Notes under the pieces: generated by a model
What the model was told of the DNA's origin: nothing
Databases searched by the model: none
The model's input: the letters and a program-made list of their open reading frames with translations, nothing else
Assembly (NCBI RefSeq): GCF_019711615.1
Contig: NZ_JAIGNS010000001.1
Span: forward strand, 372,001 to 436,000
Length of the DNA: 64,000 nucleotides
From: Qipengyuania intermedia
Lineage (GTDB): Bacteria; Pseudomonadota; Alphaproteobacteria; Sphingomonadales; Sphingomonadaceae
Reading direction: 5' to 3'
Program-made: the position numbers and the translations under genes
Shown: positions 19,377-30,252 of the stretch, in pieces
Layout of the letters: every line of letters begins with the position of its first letter
Numbering within the stretch: the first letter of the stretch is position 1

Positions 19377-19439
19377 GTTGCAGCGCGACAAGTAAGGCTT
19401 GCTAGACTTGGCCACGGCCATTCGGCAAACGCGCTGGCC

Positions 19440-20699
19440 ATGGACCATTTCCAGATCCGCGATGGCGTCCTCCATGCAGAGGACGTGCCGCTTACCCAGA
19501 TCGCAGAAGCGGTCGGCACGCCCGTCTACGTCTATTCGCGCGCCACGCTCGAACGCCACGCCCGCGTCTATCGCGAAGGGCTATCCGCGCTCGACAATCC
19601 GCACATCGCTTTTGCGGTCAAATCCAACCCAAACCTCGCAGTGCTGCGCGTGCTCGCCAACATGGGCTATGGCGCCGACGTCGTCTCGGGTGGAGAGCTG
19701 ACCCGCGCCCTGGCCGCCGGGATGAAGCCCGAAGACATCGTGTTCTCCGGCGTCGGCAAGACCCATGACGAACTGCAGCAGGGCCTCGAACACGGCATCG
19801 GCCAGTTCAACATCGAGAGCGAGGAAGAGGGCTACGAACTGGCGGCGATCGCCCGCCGCTTCGGCAAGACGGCCGCCTGCGCCCTGCGCGTCAATCCCGA
19901 TGTCGATGCACGCACGCACGAGAAAATCTCGACCGGCAAGCGCGAGAACAAGTTCGGCGTGCCGATCGACCGAGCGGTCGAAATCTATGCGGCGCTTTCG
20001 AAGGAAGACGGCTTGGATATGCGCGGCGTGGCCGTTCACATCGGCAGCCAGCTCGCCGACCTAGAACCGCTGGAAACCGCTTTCGGCAAGGTCGGACAGC
20101 TGATTGCCGACTTACGCGCGCAGGGGTGCAAGGTCACCCATGCCGACCTCGGCGGCGGGCTTGGCGTGCCGTACAAGAGCGGCGAGGAATATCCCTCGCC
20201 TGCCGCCTATGGCGAAATGGTTGCGCGGGTATCCAAGGGTTGGGACGTGCGCTTGATGTTCGAACCTGGCCGCGTGATTGCCGGGAATGCCGGTGTCCTC
20301 CTCACCCGGGTGGTGCGCGTAAAGCGCGGGATCGAGCGGCCGTTCGTCGTCGTCGACGCGGCGATGAACGATCTTGCCCGGCCCGCCATGTACGGCGCCT
20401 GGCATGATTTCGAGGCGGTGGAGCCTACCGGCGAGCGCATGACCGCGCACATCGTCGGCCCGATCTGCGAGACCGGTGATACCTTTGCGATGGACCGCGA
20501 ATGCGATGCGCTGATCGCCGGAGAATTGGCGGTTTTCCGTACCGCAGGGGCTTATGGCGCGACCATGGCGTCGAGCTACAATTCGCGCGGTTTCGTTGCC
20601 GAGGTGCTGGTCGACGGGGACCGTTTCGCGACCGTCGCCGACCGGATTGCGGCAGGGGCGATCATGGACGCGGAACGCGTTCCGGAGTGGCTCGACTGA
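19440..20699 (+). CDS. lysA: Diaminopimelate decarboxylase
   Basis: PLP-dependent conversion of meso-diaminopimelate to lysine. The protein is 419 residues. The PLP lysine lies in IAFAVKSNPN, GGELTRAL and the HIGSQLADLEP region follow, then FEPGRVIAGNAG and the C-terminal CETGDTFAMDR (catalytic Cys from the partner subunit) and GAYGATMASSYNSR. It follows the small lipoprotein after 63 bases and overlaps the precorrin-2 dehydrogenase start by one base. Confidence 0.96.
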   Translation: MDHFQIRDGVLHAEDVPLTQIAEAVGTPVYVYSRATLERHARVYREGLSALDNPHIAFAVKSNPNLAVLRVLANMGYGADVVSGGELTRALAAGMKPEDIVFSGVGKTHDELQQGLEHGIGQFNIESEEEGYELAAIARRFGKTAACALRVNPDVDARTHEKISTGKRENKFGVPIDRAVEIYAALSKEDGLDMRGVAVHIGSQLADLEPLETAFGKVGQLIADLRAQGCKVTHADLGGGLGVPYKSGEEYPSPAAYGEMVARVSKGWDVRLMFEPGRVIAGNAGVLLTRVVRVKRGIERPFVVVDAAMNDLARPAMYGAWHDFEAVEPTGERMTAHIVGPICETGDTFAMDRECDALIAGELAVFRTAGAYGATMASSYNSRGFVAEVLVDGDRFATVADRIAAGAIMDAERVPEWLD

Positions 20700-21472
20700 T
20701 GTTGCATTCGCTCCCGCTATTCCATCGCATTTCCGGCCAGCGGGTCGTGGTGGTGGGCAGCGGCGAAATGGCGGAGGCGAAGGCGCGGCTTGTTGGGCGT
20801 GCCGGGGGCATTCCATGCGCGGAGACCGAGGCCCATCACGCCAAACTCGCCTTTGTAGCGTTGGAAGATGAGCGCGCGGCAGAGGCGGCGGCGCTGCGGC
20901 TGAAACGGCTCGGCCTGCTGGTAAACGTCGCAGATAGACCGGACCTGTGCGACTTTACATTGCCCAGCCTGCTGGAGCGCGATCCGGTGTTGGTCGCGGT
21001 GAGCACGGGCGGAGCATCGGCCGGACTGGCGAAGCACCTGCGCCTGCGGCTGGAAGCGATCCTGCCGCAAAATCTTGGCGGATTGGCCGAGGCATTATCC
21101 AACGCGCGAGACAAAATCCGGGCGAAATTCCCCTCCGGCGACGACCGGCGCCGTGCGCTAGATGGTGCGCTTTCTCAGGGCGGCGCGCTCGATGTAATGG
21201 CCGCGAAGAGTGTAGAGGATGTAGACCGCTGGATAGAGGATGGCGGCGACCCTGTAGCGGACGATGTCCTCGAGATCGCGCTGACAAGCGATGATCCAGA
21301 CGACCTGACCATCCGCCAGGCGCGCGCGCTGGGTGAAGCCGACCACGTGCTTCACGACAGCAGCGTTCCGGAAGCGATCTTGATCCGCGCGCGAGCCGAT
21401 GCGGCGCGTCATCTCCTGCCGTGCGAGGATCCACCGACAAGCGGCCGCCGGGTCATGATCAGGAAGGGCTAG
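20699..21472 (+). CDS. Precorrin-2 dehydrogenase (siroheme synthase N-terminal type)
   Basis: NAD-dependent oxidation of precorrin-2 to sirohydrochlorin, the step between cobA (23 kb away here) and siroheme. The protein is 257 residues with a Rossmann start (LFHRISGQRVVVVGSGEMAEAKA), the NVADRPDLCDFTLPS segment and the AVSTGGASAGLAKHLR motif of Met8/CysG N-terminal domains. It is not fused to the methyltransferase. The ATG shares a base with the lysA stop (TGATG). It converges on the next gene with overlapping stops. Confidence 0.88.
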   Translation: MLHSLPLFHRISGQRVVVVGSGEMAEAKARLVGRAGGIPCAETEAHHAKLAFVALEDERAAEAAALRLKRLGLLVNVADRPDLCDFTLPSLLERDPVLVAVSTGGASAGLAKHLRLRLEAILPQNLGGLAEALSNARDKIRAKFPSGDDRRRALDGALSQGGALDVMAAKSVEDVDRWIEDGGDPVADDVLEIALTSDDPDDLTIRQARALGEADHVLHDSSVPEAILIRARADAARHLLPCEDPPTSGRRVMIRKG

Positions 21473-22440
21473 GCCACCGCCGCGATCTGGTGGTTCGAGC
21501 CGATGCCGGCTTCACGGAAATAGCGTGCCATCGCATCGGCCGTGCTGTCGGCCAGCGCGATATGCGCACGGCGACGGTCGGCGGGGTCGGGAATGCGCAG
21601 CAGCAAGCCGCTGTCGACCATTTGCGTGATCCAGCGCAGCGCCGTGGTGGCAGGAACGCCCGCCGCGATGCAGAGCGAAGTAACGCTGACGCGTTCATGC
21701 CCGGCGCGCGCGGCCGCGAGATCGAGCAATATGTCCCATGCCGGATCGGCAAAGAGGTCCGCATCGAAGAACTTGGCGCGCATCTGGCGGCGGCGGATAA
21801 CCGCGCGGATAGCAGCCGCCTCGGGCAGGCTCGCTCCATTGCCCGCCCCGGCTGCGGTATCCTGTCCGCGCCATGCCTGTGCCGCCGCTTCCAGCCGGAA
21901 GGCGCCCCCGCCTTCCCGCTGTCCGGGAGACAGGCGTTCGATCCGTTCTGCCATCTTGCCGACCTGTTCGGTCAGGCGAAGCAGCATCAGCCGATCTTCT
22001 TCCGCCAGTTCGCGCAATCTCAGGTTCGGCACATCGGCCAGCACACGGCCCACCGCGATGATCCGCTCCGCACGTCCAGGTTCGACCAGGATCTGCGCGC
22101 CCGACATGGAAAAACAGCCGAACACCGCATCGAGCGCATCCATGCCGGTCGAGATCACCATTTGCGCACCCGATTTCCCGGCGCGCATATCGAGCCGCGC
22201 GAGCAGCGCCATCGTTTCCGCATCGGCCACAAGGCAATCGACCAGCACAAGGTCACCCAGCGCCGCGATCGACCCGCTGGCAAATTCGTCCAGGCGGCAG
22301 CATTCCAGCACGCGAAAGCCCGCTGCAACCGCATCGTCGCGCATCTGCGCGCGCACGGCATCACGGTCCGCCAATATGGTCACGCCAAGCTGGCATCCGG
22401 CCCCGTCATACACCGGCTCGCAACTGAAATCGGCCTGCAT
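21469..22440 (-). CDS. MarR-like regulator with receiver-like N-terminal domain
   Basis: A 323-residue protein. The C-terminal ~90 residues look like a MarR winged helix (VTSLCIAAGVPATTALRWITQMVDSGLL, then DPADRRRAHIAL as the wing). The N-terminal ~115 residues resemble a degenerate receiver fold (VTILADRDA, then DLVLVDCLVAD, MVISTG), although the Asp-Asp pocket is not complete. A helical linker joins them. ATG at 22440 has an AGAGG ribosome site; a GTG at 22455 is possible. Its regulon is unknown. Confidence 0.7.
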   Translation of the reverse strand: MQADFSCEPVYDGAGCQLGVTILADRDAVRAQMRDDAVAAGFRVLECCRLDEFASGSIAALGDLVLVDCLVADAETMALLARLDMRAGKSGAQMVISTGMDALDAVFGCFSMSGAQILVEPGRAERIIAVGRVLADVPNLRLRELAEEDRLMLLRLTEQVGKMAERIERLSPGQREGGGAFRLEAAAQAWRGQDTAAGAGNGASLPEAAAIRAVIRRRQMRAKFFDADLFADPAWDILLDLAAARAGHERVSVTSLCIAAGVPATTALRWITQMVDSGLLLRIPDPADRRRAHIALADSTADAMARYFREAGIGSNHQIAAVA

Positions 22441-22449
22441 GGAATTACC

Positions 22450-22482
22450 TCTCACGAGTCTCTGTAGGAGAACTTTGTGAGA
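22450..22482. promoter_or_regulatory. Inverted repeat upstream of the MarR-like gene
   Basis: TCTCAC at 22450-22455 and GTGAGA at 22477-22482 are inverted arms 21 bases apart. Read on the reverse strand the interval also has GTTCTC twice, 11 bases apart. It sits just ahead of the ATG at 22440, so autoregulation is a reasonable guess. Confidence 0.35.
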
Positions 22483-22506
22483 ACAAACAGTGATCGTGTC
22501 AAGAAT

Positions 22507-23019
22507 TCAGGGGCGTATTTCGATCGGCGTCCCGTCCGGGATCAGCGACCACAGCTCCGCGATCTCGCGGTTGGAAAGGGCAATGCAGCCATCTGTCCAG
22601 TCGCCCGGAACGCGCGCATCGAAAGGCATACCGTTGGGCTGGCCGTGCAGGAAGATGAGCCCGCCGGGCGAGCGCCCCCGCGCCTTCGCATAGGCTTTGT
22701 CGGCGGCGTTGGGATAGTCGATATAGAGGCTGAGGTAATAGCTCGATTGCTCGTTGCCATAGGTGATGGTGTAGCGGCCTTCGGGCGTGCGCTCGTCCCC
22801 TTCGAAGCGTTTATGGCCGACCGGCTCATCGCCATATTGCAGGCCGTCATAAGTGCGGATGATCTTGCCCCCTTGGTAGACCCAAAGCGTGCGATCGGAC
22901 TTGTCGACCAGCACGAAATCCGCCCGCTCGCCCTCCTGTGCCTGTTGCGCACGCGCCTCGGGCACGGCTTGCGAGCAGGCTGTCGCCAAGAGGCAGGCAA
23001 AGAGAAAAAGGAACCGCAT
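22507..23019 (-). CDS. L,D-transpeptidase family lipoprotein (YkuD domain)
   Basis: A 170-residue envelope protein. The signal ends in the lipobox LLATAC (about residues 10-15) and a single YkuD domain fills the rest (about 35-170), with LIFLHGQPNG and the catalytic Cys in DWTDGCIALSN. These enzymes form 3-3 cross-links in peptidoglycan or attach proteins to it. The ATG at 23019 is used because only this start gives a proper signal peptide. It is divergent from the following membrane protein with 57 bases between the starts. Confidence 0.86.
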   Translation of the reverse strand: MRFLFLFACLLATACSQAVPEARAQQAQEGERADFVLVDKSDRTLWVYQGGKIIRTYDGLQYGDEPVGHKRFEGDERTPEGRYTITYGNEQSSYYLSLYIDYPNAADKAYAKARGRSPGGLIFLHGQPNGMPFDARVPGDWTDGCIALSNREIAELWSLIPDGTPIEIRP

Positions 23020-23076
23020 CGCATTCAGGCTATCGATTTTTCTTTCCGCCGCCAACGGAAGAGCGGATAATATGCC

Positions 23077-24913
<1,837 letters not shown>

Positions 24914-25021
24914 CTAGGGATGCACAAACGCGCGTCGCGTTAGGCGTTTGCGGCCAAGGGGGCAAGGCAGATCGGGGAAACTTCGAAGCCACTTCTCCAT
25001 TGTTCAGGCAAAGGAGAATTT

Positions 25022-25837
25022 ATGACCGACTATCCCACTCTCAACCTGAACGACGGCCGCCAGATCCCCCAGCTCGGCTTCGGCACCTACAAGATCGACG
25101 AGGACAAGGCGCCCGAAGCCGTCTCGACCGCGATCGACGTGGGCTACTGGCTGATCGACACGGCGGCCATCTACCAGAACGAAAAGGGCGTCGGCAAAGG
25201 CGTGGGCGAATGGTCCGACATCTTCCTACAGACCAAGGTCTGGAACGAAAGCCAGGGGTATGAACGGGCCAAGCGCGCGGCGGAAAAGTGCCTCGAACGG
25301 CTGGGCCGCGACCATGTCGACATGCTGCTGATCCACTGGCCCTGCCCCGACAAGGGCGAATTCGTGGACACGTGGAAAGCGTTCATCGAGCTGCGCGACG
25401 AGGGCAAGGCCAAGTCCATCGGCGTTTCCAACTTTCGCGAACAGGACCTGCGCAAGCTGGTCGAGGAGACGGGCGTGACCCCCGCGCTCAACCAAATCGA
25501 ACTGCACCCCAGCTTCCAGCAGCGCGCCCTGCGCAAGGTGCATGAGGAAATGGGTATCGTCACGCAAAGCTGGTCGCCGCTCGGCCAAGGCGAAGGTCTT
25601 TCGAACGAGACCATCGAAGCCATTGCGGAAGAAACCGGCCAGCCCGCCAGCGCGGTCATCATCCGCTGGCATATCCAGCACGGCTTCTCGACCATTCCCA
25701 AGGCCAGCAGCCGCAAGCATATCGAAGCTAATTTCAAGGCCTTGTCGTTCGAACTGTCGGACGACCAGATGGCGCGCATCGACGCCCTCGACAGCGAAGA
25801 CGGCCGCATGGGCCCCGACCCCAGCGAATTCTGCTGA
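25022..25837 (+). CDS. Aldo/keto reductase
   Basis: NADPH-dependent carbonyl reductase of 271 residues. The catalytic tetrad can be placed: Asp in DTAAIYQNE with the active Tyr, Lys in FLQTKVWNE, and His in LIHWPCPDK. GVSNFREQDL and a C-terminal IPKASSRKHIEANFKA complete the family pattern. It resembles the DkgA/2,5-diketogluconate reductase group, but the substrate is unknown. The start follows AAAGGAG. Confidence 0.92.
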   Translation: MTDYPTLNLNDGRQIPQLGFGTYKIDEDKAPEAVSTAIDVGYWLIDTAAIYQNEKGVGKGVGEWSDIFLQTKVWNESQGYERAKRAAEKCLERLGRDHVDMLLIHWPCPDKGEFVDTWKAFIELRDEGKAKSIGVSNFREQDLRKLVEETGVTPALNQIELHPSFQQRALRKVHEEMGIVTQSWSPLGQGEGLSNETIEAIAEETGQPASAVIIRWHIQHGFSTIPKASSRKHIEANFKALSFELSDDQMARIDALDSEDGRMGPDPSEFC

Positions 25838-25884
25838 ACAGGAGGGGTGCGAGGCCGCGTGCACGCTGCTAAAGGCGCGCCAAC

Positions 25885-26838
25885 ATGACCGAGCACCCCA
25901 TCCGTATTGCCGCGCTCTATCACTTCACGCGGTTCGACGATCCGGCAGCCCTGCGCCCCGCCCTTGCCGCTTTGTGCGACAAGCACGGCGTGAAGGGTAC
26001 GCTGCTGCTGGCGCATGAAGGCATCAACGGCACGATCGCCGGGAGCGATGCGGGCATCCAGGCGGTGCTCGACCATATCCGTGCGCTGCCGGGCTGCGCG
26101 GATCTGGAAGTGAAGGAATCGCGTGCAGACACCATGCCCTTCTATCGCAGCAAGGTGCGGGTGAAGGCGGAGATCGTCACCATGGGCCAGCCCGACCTCG
26201 ACCCGATGGAGGGCGTCGGCACCTATGTCGCGCCGGAGGACTGGAACGCGCTGATTTCCGATCCCGACACCATCGTGATCGACACCCGCAACGACTACGA
26301 GGTGCAGATCGGCTCTTTCGAAGGCGCGATCGACCCGGAAACGAAGAGCTTCCGCGAATTTCCCGAATGGTTTCGCGCCCGCCGCGCCGAATTCGAGGCC
26401 GAGGGCAAGACGCCGAAGATCGCCATGTTCTGCACCGGCGGCATCCGCTGCGAAAAATCGACCGCCTTCGTCAAATCCGAAGGGCTGGACGAGGTTTACC
26501 ACCTCAAGGGCGGCATCATGAAATACCTCGAGGAAGTGCCCGAGGAGGAAAGCCTCTGGAAAGGCGAATGCTTCGTCTTCGACGAGCGGGTGAGCGTGAA
26601 GCACGGCCTCGAAATCGGCGAGCACACGCTGTGCCGCGCCTGCCGCATGCCCCTGTCGCCTGAGGACCTCGCGCACGAGACTTACGAGGAAGGCGTCGCC
26701 TGCCGCCACTGCCACACAGAGCGCACCGACGAACAGCGCGCCCGCTATGCCGAACGCCAGCGCCAGTCGAAACTCGCCCGCGAGCGGGGCGAAGCGCATG
26801 TCGGCAAGGTGCTGGACCGGGACGGCAAGGATGGCTGA
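25885..26838 (+). CDS. trhO: tRNA uridine hydroxylase TrhO (rhodanese-like, YceA family)
   Basis: Oxygen-dependent hydroxylation of tRNA U34 to 5-hydroxyuridine, the first step to cmo5U-type bases. The protein is 317 residues: an N-terminal acylphosphatase-like part ([11 protein letters not shown]), a central rhodanese domain with the active Cys in [12 protein letters not shown], and a C-terminal tail with CRAC and CRHC pairs. The substrate assignment is family knowledge. The stop overlaps the gst start by 8 bases (ATGGCTGA). Confidence 0.92.
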   Translation: MTEHPIRIAALYHFTRFDDPAALRPALAALCDKHGVKGTLLLAHEGINGTIAGSDAGIQAVLDHIRALPGCADLEVKESRADTMPFYRSKVRVKAEIVTMGQPDLDPMEGVGTYVAPEDWNALISDPDTIVIDTRNDYEVQIGSFEGAIDPETKSFREFPEWFRARRAEFEAEGKTPKIAMFCTGGIRCEKSTAFVKSEGLDEVYHLKGGIMKYLEEVPEEESLWKGECFVFDERVSVKHGLEIGEHTLCRACRMPLSPEDLAHETYEEGVACRHCHTERTDEQRARYAERQRQSKLARERGEAHVGKVLDRDGKDG

Positions 26839-27442
26839 GCCGGTCCTCTACAGCTTCCGCCGCTGTCCCTATGCGATGCGGGCGCGCATGGCGCTGCACA
26901 TCAGCGGGGTGGAGAAGGAGCACCGCGAGGTCGTGCTGCGCGACAAGCCTGCCGCGATGCTGGAAGCCTCGCCAAAGGGGACCGTCCCTGTTCTCGTCAC
27001 CGATGACGGCACGGTGCTGGAGGAAAGCCTCGACATCATGCGCTGGGCGCTCGGCAAGAGCGATCCCGAAGGCTGGCTGGAGCGTCAGGATACAGAGCTG
27101 CTGGAAGCGACCGACGGGCCGTTCAAGCATCACCTCGACCGATACAAATACCACACGCGCTACGAGGATGCGGACCCGCTGGAACACCGCGCGCAGTGCC
27201 TCGATCATCTGAAACGCCTGGACGAGCGGCTGGAGGGGCAGTCCAATCTATGCGGCGAACAACGCGGCTTCGCCGATATCGCCATTTTCCCCTTCGTGCG
27301 GCAATGCGCTAATCACGACCGCGAGTGGTTCGAAGGCGCCGGCATCGCCAATGTCGCCGCATGGCTCGAACGCCATGTGACGTCCGACCTCTTCGCGGCC
27401 ATCATGACCAAATATCCGAAGTGGGAGCCGGAAGCGGCTTAA
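26831..27442 (+). CDS. Glutathione S-transferase family protein
   Basis: A 203-residue protein with an N-terminal thioredoxin fold ([37 protein letters not shown]) and an all-helical C-terminal domain with [12 protein letters not shown]. The CPYA segment suggests a cysteine-type (omega/beta-like) thiol transferase. Coupled to trhO by overlap. It converges on hisZ with overlapping stop codons. Confidence 0.87.
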   Translation: MAEPVLYSFRRCPYAMRARMALHISGVEKEHREVVLRDKPAAMLEASPKGTVPVLVTDDGTVLEESLDIMRWALGKSDPEGWLERQDTELLEATDGPFKHHLDRYKYHTRYEDADPLEHRAQCLDHLKRLDERLEGQSNLCGEQRGFADIAIFPFVRQCANHDREWFEGAGIANVAAWLERHVTSDLFAAIMTKYPKWEPEAA

Positions 27443-28551
27443 AGCGGCTTCGCCTCGCCGTTTTCGAGGCGGTGCGTGCATCCCAGCGTTGCGGCATCGT
27501 CTTCTGCATTGACGGCTGCGCGGGTGCGCCAGCCGTCCGCACGCAATGACGCTGCTACCGAACGGTCATGGCCGAGCGGCAGGAATACCGTGTCGCGCTG
27601 CTCCGCCTCGCCCTTGCCGAGCGCTTCGAGGATCGGCTCCATGTAGAGCGAGAAGCCGGTTGCTGCCTCGTCGCTGCCCTTGATCGCATAGGTCCCGCCG
27701 CGCCCCAGCGCGCCGCGTGCCTTGTCGCTGTGCAGCGTGAAGCCGAACCAGCTCTGGTATCCGAAACCGTGCCGTTCGGACGGGTCGAGCGTGAGGCGCA
27801 CGCGGTCGCCAAGGATCGCGGCCACTTCGCGCAGCGCCGCGGTCCGGCTGGCGAGCACACCGCCGGCATCCAGCGCCGACAGCTTCTCCAGCGCCTGCTC
27901 CATCGGCCCTGCGGCATAAAGCAGCGGGAGATAGGCTTCCCCGCCGACAGCCTTGAGGCCGCCCGCATCCTTCATGTCGAGTTCGCGGCGCACCGCTTCA
28001 CGCTGCTCCACGTCGAGTGGGAGCGCCTCTTCAGCCAGCGTATCGACGAGGTCGGGCATGGTGAAATCGACCGACAGGCCATCGACACCGGCAGCTTCCA
28101 GCGCATCGAGCGCGACCGAAACGGCTTCTGCGGCGGCTGCCACGCTGTCGCTTCCGACCAGTTCGGCACCCAGCTGCAGGCGCTGGCGAGCCGGATCGAG
28201 CTGGTCCGCCTTGATCGTGGCGACCTCGCCTGCGTAGCACAGGCGCAACGGGCGCGGCGCATCGCGCAGCGAGGTGGCGGCAATCCGCCCGACCTGCACG
28301 GTCATGTCGCTGCGCAGGGCCAGCGTGCGCAAGCTTTCCGGATCGGTAAAGCGGATCATGCGGCGCGTCGCCACGCCTTCCATGCGTCCGGCAAGCGAAT
28401 GCTCGAATTCCACCAGCGGAGGACGCACGCGGTCGTAACCGTGGGCGTCCATCGATTGCAGCACCTGACGCATGGCGCTGGTGATGGCGGCGGCACGCGC
28501 AGGCAGCGCGTCTTCGAGCCCGATGGGCAGGAGATCGTCAGGCTGTGTCAT
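27439..28551 (-). CDS. hisZ: ATP phosphoribosyltransferase regulatory subunit HisZ
   Basis: Histidyl-tRNA synthetase paralogue of 370 residues that forms the allosteric ATP phosphoribosyltransferase with short HisG at the first step of histidine synthesis. It has the class II synthetase-like core (VRPPLVEFEHSL, RFTDPESLRTLALRSDMTVQVGRIAAT, GGTYAIKG) but lacks the C-terminal anticodon-binding domain and complete HisRS motifs. A short-form hisG should be elsewhere in the genome. It lies 28 bases downstream of serA and is probably co-transcribed with it. Confidence 0.92.
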   Translation of the reverse strand: MTQPDDLLPIGLEDALPARAAAITSAMRQVLQSMDAHGYDRVRPPLVEFEHSLAGRMEGVATRRMIRFTDPESLRTLALRSDMTVQVGRIAATSLRDAPRPLRLCYAGEVATIKADQLDPARQRLQLGAELVGSDSVAAAAEAVSVALDALEAAGVDGLSVDFTMPDLVDTLAEEALPLDVEQREAVRRELDMKDAGGLKAVGGEAYLPLLYAAGPMEQALEKLSALDAGGVLASRTAALREVAAILGDRVRLTLDPSERHGFGYQSWFGFTLHSDKARGALGRGGTYAIKGSDEAATGFSLYMEPILEALGKGEAEQRDTVFLPLGHDRSVAASLRADGWRTRAAVNAEDDAATLGCTHRLENGEAKPL

Positions 28552-28579
28552 ATGGCCAGCGCCCCTGCCCCATCGCGCA

Positions 28580-30163
28580 TCAGAATGCCAGTGGCATTAC
28601 GGTCTTCACGCCTTCCAGCGCGCAGGCCTTGTCGACGACGTCCTGCGGTATCGGCTGGTCGACACTGAGCAACAGGATCGCTTCCCCGCCCGCTTCGCGG
28701 CGGCCGAGGTTGAAGGTGCCGATGTTGATGCCATTTTCGCCCAGCAGCGAACCGATCCGGCCGATGAAGCCAGGTGCGTCTTCGTTGACGATGTACAGCA
28801 TGTGCCCGTCGAGCTCCGCCTCGATCCGCACGCCGAAGATTTCGGTCAGGCGCGGCGCATCGGCGCCGAACAGCGTACCGGCAACCGACCGGTCGCCGCT
28901 GTCGGTGCCCACGGTCACGCGCAGCAGCGTGTTGTAGGCGCCTTCCTTCTCGTGACGGATCGAGCGGATATCGAGGCCGCGTTCCTTCGCGAGGAAGGGC
29001 GCGTTGACCATGTTCACCGTGTCCGAATACTGGCGCATCAGGCCGGCAAGCACCGCACCTTCGATCGGCTTGCCCGAAAGCTGGGCTGCGGCGCCCTCGC
29101 GCTCGATGCTGATCTTGGTGAGGTTGCCGTGGGCGAGCTGGCCCACCAGGCTACCGAGGTTTTCGGCAAGGCCCATGTAGGGGCGCAGCTTGGGAGCTTC
29201 CTCTGCGCTGAGCGAAGGCATGTTGAGCGCATTGGTGACGCCGCCGTTGACGAGGTAATCGGCGAGCTGTTCGGCCACCTGCAAGGCGACATTGACCTGC
29301 GCTTCATTCGTGCTGGCGCCAAGGTGCGGCGTGCAGATGAAATTGGGCTTGCCGAAGAGCGGCGATTCCTTGGCCGGTTCGGTCTGGAACACGTCCAGCG
29401 CCGCGCCAGCGACCTGACCGCTGTCGAGTGCATCGGCCAGCGCCGCTTCGTCGATGAGGCCGCCGCGCGCACAATTGACGATGCGCACGCCCTTCTTGGT
29501 CTTGGCGAGGTTTTCGCGGCTGAGGATGTTGCGGGTTTCATCGGTCAGCGGCGTGTGCAGCGTGATGAAATCGGCACGGCCCAGCAGCGTGTCGAGATCG
29601 ACCTTCTCGACCCCGATTTCCACTGCGCGTTCTTCGGTCAGGAAGGGATCGAAGGCGATGACCTTCATCTTGAGGCCCTGCGCACGGCTGGCGACGATCG
29701 AGCCGATATTGCCCGCGCCAATCAGGCCCAGCGTCTTGCCGGTGACTTCGACGCCCATGAAATCGTTCTTCGGCCATTCGCCCGCCTGTGTGCGGCGGTC
29801 GGCAGCGGGGATCTGGCGGGCCAGCGCCATGATCATCGCGATGGCGTGTTCGGCGGTGGTGATCGAGTTTCCGAACGGGGTGTTCATCACGACCACGCCT
29901 TTCGAACTGGCGTAGGGAATGTCGACATTGTCCACGCCGATACCGGCGCGGCCGATGACCTTGAGATTGGTCGCCGCGTCAAGGATTTCCTTGGTGACCT
30001 TGGTCGAAGAACGGATGGCGAGGCCATCGTATTCACCGATGCGGGCTTTGAGTTCTTCGGGCGTTTCGCCGGTGATGACGTCGACGTCGCAGCCGCGCTC
30101 TTCGAAGATGCGCGCAGCGTTCGGGTCCATCTTGTCGCTGATAAGGACTTTAGGTTTGCTCAT
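28580..30163 (-). CDS. serA: D-3-phosphoglycerate dehydrogenase
   Basis: First committed step of serine synthesis. The 527-residue long form has a substrate-binding half (IRSSTKVTKEILDAA), the NAD domain (GLIGAGNIGSIVASRAQGL), the catalytic Arg and Glu/His regions (NCARGGLIDEAAL, CTPHLGASTNEAQ), an intervening domain, and a C-terminal ACT domain from about residue 455 that usually mediates serine feedback. It is 89 bases downstream of serC on the same strand. Confidence 0.97.
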   Translation of the reverse strand: MSKPKVLISDKMDPNAARIFEERGCDVDVITGETPEELKARIGEYDGLAIRSSTKVTKEILDAATNLKVIGRAGIGVDNVDIPYASSKGVVVMNTPFGNSITTAEHAIAMIMALARQIPAADRRTQAGEWPKNDFMGVEVTGKTLGLIGAGNIGSIVASRAQGLKMKVIAFDPFLTEERAVEIGVEKVDLDTLLGRADFITLHTPLTDETRNILSRENLAKTKKGVRIVNCARGGLIDEAALADALDSGQVAGAALDVFQTEPAKESPLFGKPNFICTPHLGASTNEAQVNVALQVAEQLADYLVNGGVTNALNMPSLSAEEAPKLRPYMGLAENLGSLVGQLAHGNLTKISIEREGAAAQLSGKPIEGAVLAGLMRQYSDTVNMVNAPFLAKERGLDIRSIRHEKEGAYNTLLRVTVGTDSGDRSVAGTLFGADAPRLTEIFGVRIEAELDGHMLYIVNEDAPGFIGRIGSLLGENGINIGTFNLGRREAGGEAILLLSVDQPIPQDVVDKACALEGVKTVMPLAF

Positions 30164-30185
30164 GACGGAATATTCCTGTCGCTTT

Positions 30186-30202
30186 CCCGGCTTTGTACCG
30201 GG
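30186..30202. other. Short hairpin in the serC-serA spacer
   Basis: CCCGG and CCGGG are inverted 5-base arms around a 7-base loop, 22 bases upstream of the serA start. It may influence translation or stability of the serC-serA transcript. No uridine run follows. Confidence 0.35.
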
Positions 30203-30222
30203 CAGTAATTAGGGAGGAAGGC

Positions 30223-30245
30223 GGCGGCCCGAAGCGCGGGCCGCC
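30223..30245 (-). other. GC-rich hairpin between serC and serA
   Basis: GGCGGCCC and GGGCCGCC form a perfect 8-base stem with a 7-base loop, starting 8 bases after the serC stop in transcript direction. There is no following uridine run, so it is not a full intrinsic terminator; it could be a 3' stabiliser or partial attenuator between serC and serA. Confidence 0.5.
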
Positions 30246-30252
30246 AGCCGGA

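Noticed and set aside
28472-30208. A 578-codon open frame opposite serA
   Set aside because: SerA is certain on the other strand; the antisense frame has no family features or ribosome site.
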